Counted from the first letter of the stretch, positions 8,494-17,735 are shown. The stretch: 64,000 bases of DNA from Aldehydirespirator sp965219165 (GCA_965219165.1 CBDCMW010000002.1:620001-684000); one strand, 5' to 3'. Program-made: numbers and translations. Notes: generated by a model not told the origin, from the letters alone.

Positions 8494-8943
8494 CTAGGAG
8501 TAGAGATGGGATGCGCTGCCTATGGAGACTCTGCCCGGGTCGGGGTTGGATACCAGCACTTCGCACTCCATCCGGTCGGGGTCGCGGAAGAACAGGCTGA
8601 GCTTGCGGCCGAAGTCGGTGACGGTCCCGTCGGTGGCCCCGGCCGCCATGAGCCGGGAGCGGATCTCGTCGAAGTCCTCGAGGCTGGCCGCGTGCAGGCC
8701 GATGTGGTCGAGCCGGCCCCGCCCGAACATGGGCGTCTGGTGGCCGGCCTGCTCGTTGCCGTCGATCTCGAAGACGTTCAACTCGGTCGCCGGACCGATG
8801 TTGATGACTGTCATGCGAGGTCCGCCGGGGAACTCCTCGCCGTCGCTCTCCACGGTTGCGCCGAATACCTCGATATAGAAGCTCTGGAGCCGGTCGGAGT
8901 CGTTGGTGATCACGGCCACGTGATCGAGTCCCTGGGTGAGCAT
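8494..8943 (-). CDS. VOC (glyoxalase/bleomycin-resistance fold) protein
   Basis: A 149-residue protein of the vicinal-oxygen-chelate fold. It starts LDHVAVITNDSDRLQSFY, the usual first beta-alpha-beta unit with a metal-ligand His, has a second module LDHIGLHAASLEDF, and ends FFRDPDRMECEV, which holds the typical terminal Glu. It is convergent with the Fic gene (11 bp between stops) and lies downstream of the MFS gene on the same strand. Substrate unknown: these proteins include dioxygenases, isomerases and resistance proteins. Confidence 0.85.
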   Translation of the reverse strand: MLTQGLDHVAVITNDSDRLQSFYIEVFGATVESDGEEFPGGPRMTVINIGPATELNVFEIDGNEQAGHQTPMFGRGRLDHIGLHAASLEDFDEIRSRLMAAGATDGTVTDFGRKLSLFFRDPDRMECEVLVSNPDPGRVSIGSASHLYS

Positions 8944-9058
8944 GGGGACGGTCCCTTCTGTCTTGCGGCTGGGATGGGCCCGCTGGGGAGTGGTCTCCCG
9001 CCGGGGGAGATGAATGCTACGGCGCTTCCGACGAGTCGCTGCTTCCCCTTGGCAGGCG

Positions 9059-10366
9059 TCAAGCGCCGCTGCCGGGTGTCACCGGGGACGCCGCGCTCCC
9101 TCGGCGGCTCCGGCCGATGGCGATGCTGCCGAGCAGGGCGCAGGCCGTGGTTCCGATACCCACCGCGACGAGGGCGGTCCGACTGCCGAAGGCGTCCACC
9201 ATCCAGCCCAGGATCGGACCGCCGACAGCGCGGGCCCCCACGAAGACGACTCCGTACATCGCGGACACCCGGCCCTGGAGCCGGGGATCGGCCGCGGTCT
9301 GCACCGAGGCGTTGGACAGGCTCAGGAACCCGCCGCCGATGACGCCGACCACGAAGATGACGGCCATCCCGACGGCGAGTTGGTGGACTGCGGCCAGTGG
9401 AACCACGGTTACTCCGAACACGGCCAGCAGGATCGCGAGGCTGCCCAACCCCTCCCGCTTCGAAGCCGCCATGATCACCGAGCCGATCAGGCTGCCGATG
9501 CTCATCGCCAGCACAAGGATCCCGAACGTGGCCCCTCCGCCGTTCAGCTGCTTGTCGACGAGCACCGGGAGCAGCACCTCCAGGTTCCAGCCGAACAGGG
9601 TGAATGAGCTGAGCAGGACCAGCGGGATTGTCACCGCCGGGGTGCGCCGCAAGTAATCGAGCACTCGCCCCCCCGCGGCCCGTGCCTCGGCCGACACGGT
9701 CTCGGTGGTGGGCACCACCTGCAGCACCAGCATCGACGCGACCAGGGAGACCGCGCCGTTGACGGCGAAGCAGGCCCATGGTGAGGCCAGGTACAGGAAG
9801 AGCGCAGCCAAGCCGCCTCCGAGGAACCGGCCGGTCGACATAACCGACGTGTGGAGCCGGGCTGCGCGGTTGATTCCCTCGACGGTGACCACGTCGCGCA
9901 CGAAGGCGCGCCGCAATGGGGTGTCGATGGCGCCGATCACCCCCAGCACCGCGATGGCCCCGAACAACAGCCCCAGCGGAACGTCTTCGCCCTTCGCGAT
10001 CGTGGCCGCAGCCAGCCCGCTGGCCACGACGGCCTTCGAGAACTGCGTGGAGGCCAGCAGCCGGCGCCGGTCCACCCGGTCGGCCAGCGTTCCCGCCAGC
10101 GGAGCGAGAACAACGGCCAGACCCGACCGGACCGCGGTGGTGATTCCCACCCACAGAGCGCTGCCGGTGATCACATACACCAGCCACAGCTCCGCGGCGC
10201 GGTGCGCCCACATCCCGGCGGCGTGCAGGAACTGGGCGCCCGCGTATCGGCGGAAGTTGGGGTTGCCCAGCGTGTCGGCCAGCCGGCCCAGAGCGAGCCT
10301 CACGCCATCCTCACGGATCCGGTCTTCACGGACCCAGTTTGACAGGGCGAGCAGGTTGTCAGACAA
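9059..10366 (-). CDS. Major facilitator superfamily exporter (EntS/MFS_3-like)
   Basis: Up to 435 residues with about twelve membrane segments. The loop GTLADRVDRRRLL after segment 2-3 is the MFS motif A (GxLaDrxgrRrxl). The sequence NPNFRRYAGAQFLHAAGMW near the N-terminus is typical of the enterobactin-exporter-like MFS_3 group. The longest frame begins at a TTG (10366); in-frame GTG codons further in would shorten it by 12 to 21 residues and free more promoter space. It is divergent from the HpaB-like operon, with a shared control region between them. Confidence 0.8.
   Translation of the reverse strand: MSDNLLALSNWVREDRIREDGVRLALGRLADTLGNPNFRRYAGAQFLHAAGMWAHRAAELWLVYVITGSALWVGITTAVRSGLAVVLAPLAGTLADRVDRRRLLASTQFSKAVVASGLAAATIAKGEDVPLGLLFGAIAVLGVIGAIDTPLRRAFVRDVVTVEGINRAARLHTSVMSTGRFLGGGLAALFLYLASPWACFAVNGAVSLVASMLVLQVVPTTETVSAEARAAGGRVLDYLRRTPAVTIPLVLLSSFTLFGWNLEVLLPVLVDKQLNGGGATFGILVLAMSIGSLIGSVIMAASKREGLGSLAILLAVFGVTVVPLAAVHQLAVGMAVIFVVGVIGGGFLSLSNASVQTAADPRLQGRVSAMYGVVFVGARAVGGPILGWMVDAFGSRTALVAVGIGTTACALLGSIAIGRSRRGSAASPVTPGSGA
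10356..10366. promoter_or_regulatory. Candidate FadR/FCD-type operator TTGTCAGACAA
   Basis: A perfect inverted repeat (TTGTC-A-GACAA) between the divergent MFS gene and the catabolic operon. It fits the TNGTNNNACNA consensus known for FadR-subfamily GntR regulators, and such a regulator is encoded at 13343 inside the operon. It overlaps the TTG start used for the longest MFS frame. Autoregulation is inference. Confidence 0.45.
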
Positions 10367-10422
10367 TCTGCCCGGTGGGCCAGGCCGGTGCCCGGCGCGC
10401 CTCGGATTCCGACGGAGGGCGG

Positions 10423-11901
10423 ATGCGCACAGGGGACAGCTACGTCGAGTCGCTGAGGGACGGGCGCAACGTGATCCTCGACGGCGCGCCGGTCGACGAC
10501 GTCACCTCCCATCCCGCCTTCGCCGCCGGCGTGCGGACCGTGGCCCGGCTCTACGACTTCGCGGCCGACCCGGCCAACCGGCAACTCATGACCTACGAGT
10601 CGCCCGCCGACGGCCGCCCCGTGAACCTGAGCTGGCTGGTGCCGCGCTCGGTGGACGACCTGCGCCGGCGCAGGCTGGCCATCGAGGCATGGTCGGAGCT
10701 CAGCTACGGGTACCTGGGCCGATCCCCCGACCATGTGGCCTCCTTCTTCGCCGGTTTCTCCGGCTCGCTCGACACCTTCGCCAAGGCCGGCGACCGCTAC
10801 GCCGACAACGTGCAGCGCTTCTACGAGCGGGCCCGGGACGAGGACCTCTACGTCACGTACACCATCATCCACCCCCAGATCGACCGAGCCAAGGGACCCC
10901 ACGAGCAGTACGAGCCCCACCTGTACGCCTCCATCGCCCGCTCCGGCGACGACGGGGTGGTCGTGAGGGGCGCGCAGATGCTCGGCACGGGCACCGTGCT
11001 CTGCGACTACCTGTTCGTCAGCTCCATCCAGCCGCTGCCGCCGGGCGCCGAGGACTATGGGCTGTCGGTGGCGATACCGGTGAACCATCCCCGGCTGCGC
11101 ATCTACCCGCGCCGCCCCTACGGCCGAGACGTCACCGCGGCGGGCGACTATCCGCTGTCGGCAATGTATGACGAGACCGACGCGCTGGTGGTCTTCGACG
11201 ATGTGGACGTGCCCGCCGAGCACGTGTTCGTGGACCGCGACCCCGAGATCACCCTCGCCCAGTTCACCCGCACCCCGGCCCACGTCCTGGGCAACACCCA
11301 GGCCCAGATCCGCTACGCGGTGAAGCTCAGGTTCCTGGCCGGGCTGGCGTCCCAGCTCGCCGAGTGGTCGGGCCAGTCCGCGGATCGGAACTTCCAGCTC
11401 GGTCTGGGACGGGTCGCAGCGCAGGCGTCGGTCCCCTACGGGATGGTGCTGGCCGGGGAGTACAACGCCCAGATCGACGGCAACGGCGTGGCCCGGCCCG
11501 ACCCGGAGATGCTGTACTCGGCCATGACGCTGCAGCCAGCGCTGTACCGCGACATCACCTTCGCGCTGCGGGAGATGACCGGGGGAACCACCATCCAGGT
11601 GCCGTCGTCGATGAGCGCCTGGGACGACGAGGTCACCCGGGCCGACTTCGAGCGCTTCGTGCGCTGGCCGGAGGTGGACGCCCAGCATCGGGTGGCGCTG
11701 CTGAAGCTGGTGTGGGACGCCATCGGATCGGAGTTCGCCGGCCGGCACTTCCAGTACGAGATGTTCTACGCCGGCTCGGCTTCGGTGGTCCAGGGCCGCC
11801 TGTACCGCAACTACGACTGGGAGCGGGCCCGTTCCATGGTGCTGCGCTGCCTGGCCAAAACCCCGGGCCCGCATCGAGACGACCCGCAGGACGGTCCGTG
11901 A
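10423..11901 (+). CDS. HpaB-like flavin-dependent aromatic hydroxylase (4-hydroxyphenylacetate 3-monooxygenase oxygenase family)
   Basis: 492 residues from the ATG at 10423, which has a GGAGGG ribosome site at 10414. The protein matches the HpaB family throughout: the N-terminal SYVESLRDGRNVILDG, the HPQIDR motif, the beta-barrel region GAQMLGTGTVLCDYLFV and the C-terminal helical domain. HpaB enzymes hydroxylate phenolic rings with FADH2 supplied by a separate reductase; none is in this operon. It overlaps the UbiD-like gene by 4 bases, so decarboxylation and hydroxylation of an aromatic compound are probably linked. Some HpaB relatives act on other substrates, so the exact reaction is open. 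Confidence 0.85.
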   Translation: MRTGDSYVESLRDGRNVILDGAPVDDVTSHPAFAAGVRTVARLYDFAADPANRQLMTYESPADGRPVNLSWLVPRSVDDLRRRRLAIEAWSELSYGYLGRSPDHVASFFAGFSGSLDTFAKAGDRYADNVQRFYERARDEDLYVTYTIIHPQIDRAKGPHEQYEPHLYASIARSGDDGVVVRGAQMLGTGTVLCDYLFVSSIQPLPPGAEDYGLSVAIPVNHPRLRIYPRRPYGRDVTAAGDYPLSAMYDETDALVVFDDVDVPAEHVFVDRDPEITLAQFTRTPAHVLGNTQAQIRYAVKLRFLAGLASQLAEWSGQSADRNFQLGLGRVAAQASVPYGMVLAGEYNAQIDGNGVARPDPEMLYSAMTLQPALYRDITFALREMTGGTTIQVPSSMSAWDDEVTRADFERFVRWPEVDAQHRVALLKLVWDAIGSEFAGRHFQYEMFYAGSASVVQGRLYRNYDWERARSMVLRCLAKTPGPHRDDPQDGP

Positions 11902-13346
11902 CGCCGCCGGATCGCGCCACTGGCCCCGAGTCTCTGGGTGTGCTCGACACCGGGTTCCGCACCGCCCTGCGGCGCCTCGACCGGGCCGGCCTGCTGGCCC
12001 GGGTGTCGCGCACCGTCGACCCCGAACTTGAGGCCGCCGCCATGATGAAGCACCACGACGCCGGCGCCGCGCTGCTGTTCGAGAGCGTCAAGAACCACGA
12101 CATTCCGGTGATCGGCAATGTCTTCGCCACCCCGGAGTCATCGGAGGCGGCGATGGGACTGGACCGCGCCCGGCTGCGGGCCGCACTGGCCAGAGGCATC
12201 CGCACCGACATCGCGCCGGTTGCCGTGAGCGATTCGCCCGCGCAGCAGCGGGTCTTGCGTTCGGGCGACATCGACCTGGGCGCGCAGCTTCCCGTGCTCA
12301 AGCACGCGCCCGGCGACGGCGGGCGCTTCGTCACGGCCGGGGTGCTGATCGTGCGCGACCCGATCACCGGCGTGCGCAACGCGTCGTTCCACCGGCTGCA
12401 GCTGACCGGGCCCGACCGGGTCGCGGTGAAGATCGATCACAGCCGTCACCTCGGTCGGGCCCTCGACCACGCCGCCGAGATGGGCCAGGACCTGCCGGTG
12501 GCGGTCTGCATCGGCACCGACGTCGCGCTGATCTACGCCGCCTCCACGATGGGGGCGTTGATGCCCGAGAGCCGCGACGAACTGTGCGCTGCGGGCGGCT
12601 GCCGGGGGGCGCCCCTGCCCGTGGCCCCGGGCGTTTCGCAGGACGTGGACGTCCCCGCCGACACCGAGATCGTCCTGGAGGGCGTCATCACCGCGGGCGA
12701 GACCGTCAATGAGGGCCCCTTCGGGGAGTTCGTCGGCTACGCCTCGCCCGCCGGACTGGCGCCCACGATGCTCGTCACCGCGGTCACGTCCCGCGACGAG
12801 CCCGTCTACCACGCCATCAACGGCGCGGGGCGCGAGACGATCGTGCTGCGCAAGCATGTGCTGGAGGTGGCCGCCCTCGAGGCGGTGAGGCCGGTCACGC
12901 CGATCGTGGCCGACGTGTGCATGCCCGCGGGCGGACTGCACCGGTTCCATCTGGTGATGGCCCTGTCGAAGCGGTCAGAACGCGACAACGGCATGGGGCG
13001 CAACGCCGCGCTGGCCACCTTCGGGGCGCTCAAGGACCTCAACATGATCGTGCTGGTGGACGACGACATCGACTTGCACGATCCTGACGATGTGGCCTAC
13101 GCGCTGGCCACCCGCTTCGATGCCGCGTCCGATCTTGTGGTCATGCCGGGAATGCGGGGCCACGAGTACGTGCGCACATCGCACGCCGGCGTGGGCACCA
13201 AGGCCATCCTGGACGCCTCGGTGCCCTACGAGCGCCGCGCCGACTTCGAGCGCATCTCGTTCGGGGCGCCCTCCGGCAGCGGTGACGAGCTTGACGCCGC
13301 CTACGCAGGGCCAACCGTGCTCGGCTGGCTGGGCCCGCAAACATGA
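11898..13346 (+). CDS. UbiD-family prenylated-FMN decarboxylase
   Basis: 482 residues from a GTG that overlaps the HpaB-like stop. Family features are the N-terminal LRRLDRAGLLARVSRTVDPELE, the ALLFESVK stretch, the central NASFHRLQL and VAVKI strands, NEGPFGEFVGYAS and a C-terminal ALATRFDAASDLVVMPG region. UbiD enzymes decarboxylate aromatic or alpha,beta-unsaturated acids with prenylated FMN made by a UbiX protein; no ubiX is visible in the window. The tight overlaps on both sides place it in the catabolic operon. Confidence 0.88.
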   Translation: MTPPDRATGPESLGVLDTGFRTALRRLDRAGLLARVSRTVDPELEAAAMMKHHDAGAALLFESVKNHDIPVIGNVFATPESSEAAMGLDRARLRAALARGIRTDIAPVAVSDSPAQQRVLRSGDIDLGAQLPVLKHAPGDGGRFVTAGVLIVRDPITGVRNASFHRLQLTGPDRVAVKIDHSRHLGRALDHAAEMGQDLPVAVCIGTDVALIYAASTMGALMPESRDELCAAGGCRGAPLPVAPGVSQDVDVPADTEIVLEGVITAGETVNEGPFGEFVGYASPAGLAPTMLVTAVTSRDEPVYHAINGAGRETIVLRKHVLEVAALEAVRPVTPIVADVCMPAGGLHRFHLVMALSKRSERDNGMGRNAALATFGALKDLNMIVLVDDDIDLHDPDDVAYALATRFDAASDLVVMPGMRGHEYVRTSHAGVGTKAILDASVPYERRADFERISFGAPSGSGDELDAAYAGPTVLGWLGPQT

Positions 13347-14161
13347 AGCTCAGCCGCGAGACGCTCGCCGACCGGCTCCAGGAGCAGCTCAAGCGCCAGA
13401 TGCTGTCGGGCAGGCTGGCACCGGGAGCGGCCATGCCCTCCGAGCGTGAGCTGAGAGAGGTCTTCGGCGTGGGACGCACCACGGTGCGCGAGGCCCTCCA
13501 GGGGCTGGTCTCCTCCGGTTTCTTGACCCGCGACGCGGGCCGGCTGATCGTGCGCCACCCCAGCGACATCAGCCCCCTGATGCTGGATCTCGCGGCACGG
13601 GCCTCCGACGCCTCGGTCCAGCAGGTCTTCGACGTGCGCAAGCTGCTGGAGATCCACGCCGCGGGCCTGGCCGCCGCTCACCGCACGGCCGACGATCTCA
13701 CCGAACTGGCCGAGTGCCTCAGGCGCATGGACACCCAGGACGAGACCCAGTACCACACCGCCGACCGGAGCTTCCACTGCGCGGTGGTGCGGGCCTCCCA
13801 GAACGCCGTCCTGGCCGAGCTCTACGAGGCGGGCCTCGGTCTCTTCTTCCGCAAACCCGCCTTCTGGAGGGTGTTCACCCGCTCCCCGGAGCAGCGCTAC
13901 CGGGTGGGCTCGGGATACGAGGGCCACCTGCAGATCCACGACGCCATCGTGCGACAGGACGAGGTGCTCGCGGTCGAGCAGATGAGCCGCCATCTGCAGC
14001 AGGTGCAGCGGAGCCTGCTGGCCGTGATGCACGAGACCCTCGATGTGGCGCACGACACGCTCGACGTGATGCACGAGACCCCCGGTTCCGTCGAGGAGCC
14101 CTCACCGCCCGCATCGTCCCTCACGCCGTCCCCCTCAGAGGAGACAGAGAGGAAGCCATGA
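13343..14161 (+). CDS. FadR/GntR-family transcriptional regulator with FCD domain
   Basis: 272 residues. Residues about 5-75 are a GntR winged helix (LKRQMLSGRLAPGAAMPSER, then FGVGRTTVREALQGL). The FCD ligand-binding domain follows, with candidate metal ligands in RSFHCAVVRAS and GHLQIHDAI. The last 45 residues are a low-complexity tail that includes near-repeats of MHETLDV. It overlaps the UbiD-like gene (ATGA) and the amidohydrolase gene, so it is made with the enzymes it probably controls. The palindrome at 10356 is a candidate target. Confidence 0.88.
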   Translation: MKLSRETLADRLQEQLKRQMLSGRLAPGAAMPSERELREVFGVGRTTVREALQGLVSSGFLTRDAGRLIVRHPSDISPLMLDLAARASDASVQQVFDVRKLLEIHAAGLAAAHRTADDLTELAECLRRMDTQDETQYHTADRSFHCAVVRASQNAVLAELYEAGLGLFFRKPAFWRVFTRSPEQRYRVGSGYEGHLQIHDAIVRQDEVLAVEQMSRHLQQVQRSLLAVMHETLDVAHDTLDVMHETPGSVEEPSPPASSLTPSPSEETERKP

Positions 14162-15408
14162 GACAGGGATACCGGGTGATCGACGCCGACACCCACGTCA
14201 CCCCCTCCGTCGAGGTGCTCGTCGACTACGGCGACCGCGAACTCAAGGACCGAGCCGACGAGCTCACGCCGTATGTGCGGGTCACCAAGCCGACGGCGGG
14301 CCGGGGCCATCCGCCCCATCCCTACGGCGTGGTGCGGGTCAACCCCCATCCCTACAACCGTGTGGCCGGTCACAAGCAGGACGCCTCGGTGGACACCCGG
14401 GGCGCCGGCGCCAAGGGAGCGCTCGAAGGCCGGGTGCAGAATCTGGCGGTCAAGCCCATCGCCGACGGCATCCAGCACACCAACTCCGAGGGACGCCTGG
14501 CCAACATGGACGTCGAGGGGGTGGACATCAACTTCATCATCCCCGGCACCTGGGCGCCGGGCAGCACCGCCCTGGACCTCAGCCTGGCCAAGGCCATGTA
14601 CCGCTCCTATCACCGCTACATGGCCGACTACTGCTCGGCCGACCCCCGCCGACTGAAGGGGCTGCTGCTGGCCCCGGGCGCCGACCCGGAGTGGGCCGCG
14701 GCCGCCATCCGCCAGCACGCCGACGACGAGTGGCTGGCCGCGGTCTGGCCGGTGCTGCCCGAGGGGCTGCCGGTGGACGACCCGGACCTCGAACCGATCT
14801 GGCAGGCGATGAACGACGCCGACCTGCCCATCATGCACCACAGCTTCTTCTACGAGGCCCCCTACTTCCCCGGCTACCGCGACATCTGGGGCAACGTCGC
14901 CGTGGCCCGCACAGCCGCCCATGTGTGGGGCGCCCAGAGGCTCATGGCCTACGTGCTGGTGTCGGGAATGCTCGACCGGTACCCCAACCTGCGGGTGGCC
15001 ACCGTGGAGACCGGCCACGGCTGGCTGCCCCATTGGATCATCCGCCTCACCAGCCAGATCGATTACGTGAAGGGCGCCGTGCCCGCGGACCTTAAGCACA
15101 CGCCGCTGGAGTACGTGCAGATGGGCCGGGTGTTCTGCGCCATCGAGCAGCACGAGGGCGCCGAGATGACCAAAGCGGTGATCGACATCCTGGGTGACGG
15201 CGTGCTGATGTACGAATCGGACTTCCCGCACCCGGAGTGCTACTACCCCAACAGCACCGACAACGTGATCTCGTGGGGGCCGGTGATCGGCGAGGAGGCC
15301 CTGCGCAAGCTGATGGCCGACAACGCCGCCCGCTACCTGCGGCTGCTGTCGGATCCATGGGACGACGACGCACAGAGCAGCAACGGACACCGCGGCAATG
15401 GACGTTGA
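14158..15408 (+). CDS. Amidohydrolase-2 (ACMSD-like) metal-dependent hydrolase/decarboxylase
   Basis: 416 residues; the ATG at 14158 has an AGAGAGGAAG ribosome site and overlaps the regulator stop. Features of the amidohydrolase-2 family: DADTH at residues 9-13 in place of the usual HxH, a central MHHSFF metal histidine, VETGHGWLPHWI, and the terminal ESDFPHPE with the metal Asp. The family includes ACMSD-type decarboxylases and hydrolases of aromatic breakdown products. With the UbiD-like and HpaB-like neighbours it probably acts later in the same pathway. Confidence 0.85.
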   Translation: MRQGYRVIDADTHVTPSVEVLVDYGDRELKDRADELTPYVRVTKPTAGRGHPPHPYGVVRVNPHPYNRVAGHKQDASVDTRGAGAKGALEGRVQNLAVKPIADGIQHTNSEGRLANMDVEGVDINFIIPGTWAPGSTALDLSLAKAMYRSYHRYMADYCSADPRRLKGLLLAPGADPEWAAAAIRQHADDEWLAAVWPVLPEGLPVDDPDLEPIWQAMNDADLPIMHHSFFYEAPYFPGYRDIWGNVAVARTAAHVWGAQRLMAYVLVSGMLDRYPNLRVATVETGHGWLPHWIIRLTSQIDYVKGAVPADLKHTPLEYVQMGRVFCAIEQHEGAEMTKAVIDILGDGVLMYESDFPHPECYYPNSTDNVISWGPVIGEEALRKLMADNAARYLRLLSDPWDDDAQSSNGHRGNGR

Positions 15409-15820
15409 GCGCGCTCTCGATCTGGTGCAGCAGGCCCGCGCCATCGCGGCCGAGCGCGGCATCAACGCCACCGTGGCCGTGCACGACGACGCCGGGCATC
15501 CCCTGGTGGTGGTGCGGGGCAAGCGCTGGCACGGGCCCTACATGGCTATGGGCAAGGCCCGCCTGGCAGCCGCCTTCGCCAAGCCCACCAAGGACTTGGT
15601 GGCGATGTGGGCCGACCGGCCCATGTTCCCGGCCAGCCTGGTGGAGATCATCCCTGGAGGAGTCACCGTCAACCCGGGCGGCGTGCCGCTGTTCGACGAC
15701 GGTGTCTGCGTGGGCGCCATCGGTGTGGGTGGGGGCTCGCCCCAGATCGACCACGAGATCGCCGAGGCCGCGGCGGAACAGTTCCACCGGTCCGAGGGAC
15801 CGGGGGGGAGTGAGATCTGA
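15398..15820 (+). CDS. GlcG/HbpS-like (DUF336) protein
   Basis: 140 residues matching the GlcG/HbpS family: an N-terminal helix then NATVAVHDDAGHPLVVVRG, a central FPASLVEIIPGGVTVNPGG and GAIGVGGGSPQIDHEIAEAA near the end. Members often occur inside catabolic operons, and a few bind haem or small ligands; the biochemical role is generally unclear. The start lies 11 bp inside the amidohydrolase gene, showing coupling. Confidence 0.85.
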   Translation: MDVERALDLVQQARAIAAERGINATVAVHDDAGHPLVVVRGKRWHGPYMAMGKARLAAAFAKPTKDLVAMWADRPMFPASLVEIIPGGVTVNPGGVPLFDDGVCVGAIGVGGGSPQIDHEIAEAAAEQFHRSEGPGGSEI

Positions 15821-15855
15821 TGAACCTGATTCACAGACCCAAAGGAGGAAACAAC

Positions 15856-17670
15856 ATGAGACATGTATGGCAAAGACTGGGGGTGCCGCTCGCGGCACTC
15901 TTCGTGGTCGCGCTGGTGGCTGCGGGCTGCGGCGACGACGCGGACGACGCCGTCGACTCGACTGACACCGCTGCCCTCGAGGCGGCGCAGGCCGAAGCTG
16001 ACACCGCCCGGGCTGAGGCCGACGCGGCTGTCGCCAAGGCAGATGCCCTGGCGGAGGCGATGGCCGACGCCGAGTCTGCCGAAGGTGTGGACCCGGCGGT
16101 CGTGTCCGATCTCGAGCAGCAACTGCAGGACGCACAAACGGCGGCGGCTGAGGCCGAGGCGAGGGCCGACGCGGCTGCCGCGGCGGCGGCTGAGGCCGAG
16201 GAGACGGCAATGGAGGAAGAGGCCGCCCCTGCTCCCGCGGGGGATCCGGGACGTATCACCATCGCCGTCACCACCGAGCCGTCCACGCTCGACCCGCAGG
16301 CCGTGAACGACCGCAGCTCGCGGGTGGTCACCTTCAACCTGTTCGAGTCGCTGCTCGGTCGGGCCTCGGACACCGCGCTGGTGCCGGTGCTGGCCACCGA
16401 CTTGCCCGAGATTGTGGACGACGACACCTGGCGCTTCCAGGTGCGCGAGGGCGTGACCTTCCATGACGGCCAGGCCCTCGACGCCCAGGCCGTGGCCGAC
16501 AGCCTCAACCGCATGCTGCACCCCGACTACTCGACCCAGCGAGACTCGTACATCGACGGGATCCTGTCGGCCGAGGTGGTCGACACCTACACCGTCGATA
16601 TCCACACCGACGGGGTCAACGCGATCCTGCCGCTGCAGATCGCCCAGCTGCCGGTCATCGCTCCCGGCACCGGCGACACGGTGGGCGAGGACCCGGTGGG
16701 AACCGGCCCATACATGCTCGAGTCCTGGGACCGGGGCCAGCAGATCACCGCGGTGCGCAACCCGGACTACTGGGGCGAGGCGCCGCCGATCGATGCTTTC
16801 AGCGTCCGGATCATCCCCGACAAGCAGACGTCGCTGGCCGCTTTGCAAGCCGGTGAGGTGGACCTGGTGCTCGACATCCTGCCCGAGCAGGTGGCGCTGG
16901 TGCCCCAGGCACTGAGCGTGGCTGCGCCGGAGTTCAGCTACATGACCATCAACGCTCTCCGACCGGAGCTGAGTTCGCCCGATATCCGCATCGCCATGAA
17001 CCTGGCAGTCGACAAGGACGAGATCGCCGAAACGCTGTACGAGGGCTACGCCACGCCCAACAACGCCCAGCATCTGGCGCCGGGGAACCTCGGATTCAAC
17101 CCCGACATCGGTCCGTTCCCGTACGACCCCGATCAGGCCATCGAGATAATGACAGCCGCGGGCTACGACGAGGACAACCCTCTCCGGGTGGACATCTACG
17201 CACCGATCGGCCGCTACCTGCGCGGCGTGGAGACGGCCCAGGTGGTGGCTAAGAGCCTGAACGATGTCGGCTTCGACGCCCGGGTGCAGCTGGCGGAGTG
17301 GACCACGTTCCGCGCCGGCAGCCGCATCAAGGGCGACCAGCCCGGCGCCTATGACCTGCGCTACGGCTGGAACTCCAACGAGTGGTTCGACGGAGCCCGC
17401 ACCCGCAGCCACGTCATCTGCCCCGATCAAGGCGGCACGTCCAGCAAGCTCTGCGACGAGGAGGTGACGGCCCGGTTCCTGGCGGCCATTGCCACGACCG
17501 ACCAGGCTCAGCGCGACAGCCTCTACCAGCAAGGCTGGGCGCTGTTGCACGAGAACCCGCATGCCATCTACCTGCTGCAGCAGGACCTGATCTATGGCGC
17601 CTCCGAGCGCCTCGTCTACGAGCCCCGGCTCGATGACGAGTATCCGGTGGCTGAGATGAGTTTCCGCTAA
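15856..17670 (+). CDS. Peptide-type ABC transporter substrate-binding lipoprotein (SBP family 5) with coiled-coil spacer
   Basis: 604 residues from the ATG at 15856, which has an ideal ribosome site AAAGGAGG at 15841; an upstream in-frame ATG at 15820 has none. A lipoprotein signal ends LVAAGC, so the mature protein is anchored by a lipid on the Cys. Residues about 35-130 are an Ala/Glu/Asp-rich, probably coiled-coil, spacer not usual in the family. The family-5 binding domain follows (ITIAVTTEPSTLDPQ; FHDGQALDAQAVADSLNR; VGTGPYMLESWDRGQ). It supplies the ligand to the permease and ATPase genes downstream. Confidence 0.9.
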   Translation: MRHVWQRLGVPLAALFVVALVAAGCGDDADDAVDSTDTAALEAAQAEADTARAEADAAVAKADALAEAMADAESAEGVDPAVVSDLEQQLQDAQTAAAEAEARADAAAAAAAEAEETAMEEEAAPAPAGDPGRITIAVTTEPSTLDPQAVNDRSSRVVTFNLFESLLGRASDTALVPVLATDLPEIVDDDTWRFQVREGVTFHDGQALDAQAVADSLNRMLHPDYSTQRDSYIDGILSAEVVDTYTVDIHTDGVNAILPLQIAQLPVIAPGTGDTVGEDPVGTGPYMLESWDRGQQITAVRNPDYWGEAPPIDAFSVRIIPDKQTSLAALQAGEVDLVLDILPEQVALVPQALSVAAPEFSYMTINALRPELSSPDIRIAMNLAVDKDEIAETLYEGYATPNNAQHLAPGNLGFNPDIGPFPYDPDQAIEIMTAAGYDEDNPLRVDIYAPIGRYLRGVETAQVVAKSLNDVGFDARVQLAEWTTFRAGSRIKGDQPGAYDLRYGWNSNEWFDGARTRSHVICPDQGGTSSKLCDEEVTARFLAAIATTDQAQRDSLYQQGWALLHENPHAIYLLQQDLIYGASERLVYEPRLDDEYPVAEMSFR

Positions 17671-17697
17671 CGGCTGGATGGCTGGAATTGGCCTCAT

Positions 17698-17735
17698 CCC
17701 GGCCCGAACCCAGCTACGGCTGGGTTCGGGCCGGG
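17698..17735 (+). terminator. Strong 17-bp hairpin with UACG loop, between binding-protein and permease genes
   Basis: A perfect 17-bp stem (17698-17714 paired with 17719-17735) closes a TACG loop flanked by C and G, i.e. a very stable cUNCGg-type tetraloop. No T-run follows, so it is not a standard intrinsic terminator. It sits 27 bp after the substrate-binding gene and 40 bp before the permease gene, where such hairpins commonly protect the upstream mRNA or cause partial termination, giving more binding protein than permease. Confidence 0.7.

Noticed and set aside
13897..15522. Open frame of 541 codons on the minus strand opposite the amidohydrolase
   Set aside because: It is the mirror of a well-supported gene in high-GC DNA, His/Val/Gly-rich, with no recognisable domain. 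Similar long antisense frames at 10300-11874, 15538-17799, 44634-46526 and 59420-61177 were rejected for the same reason.
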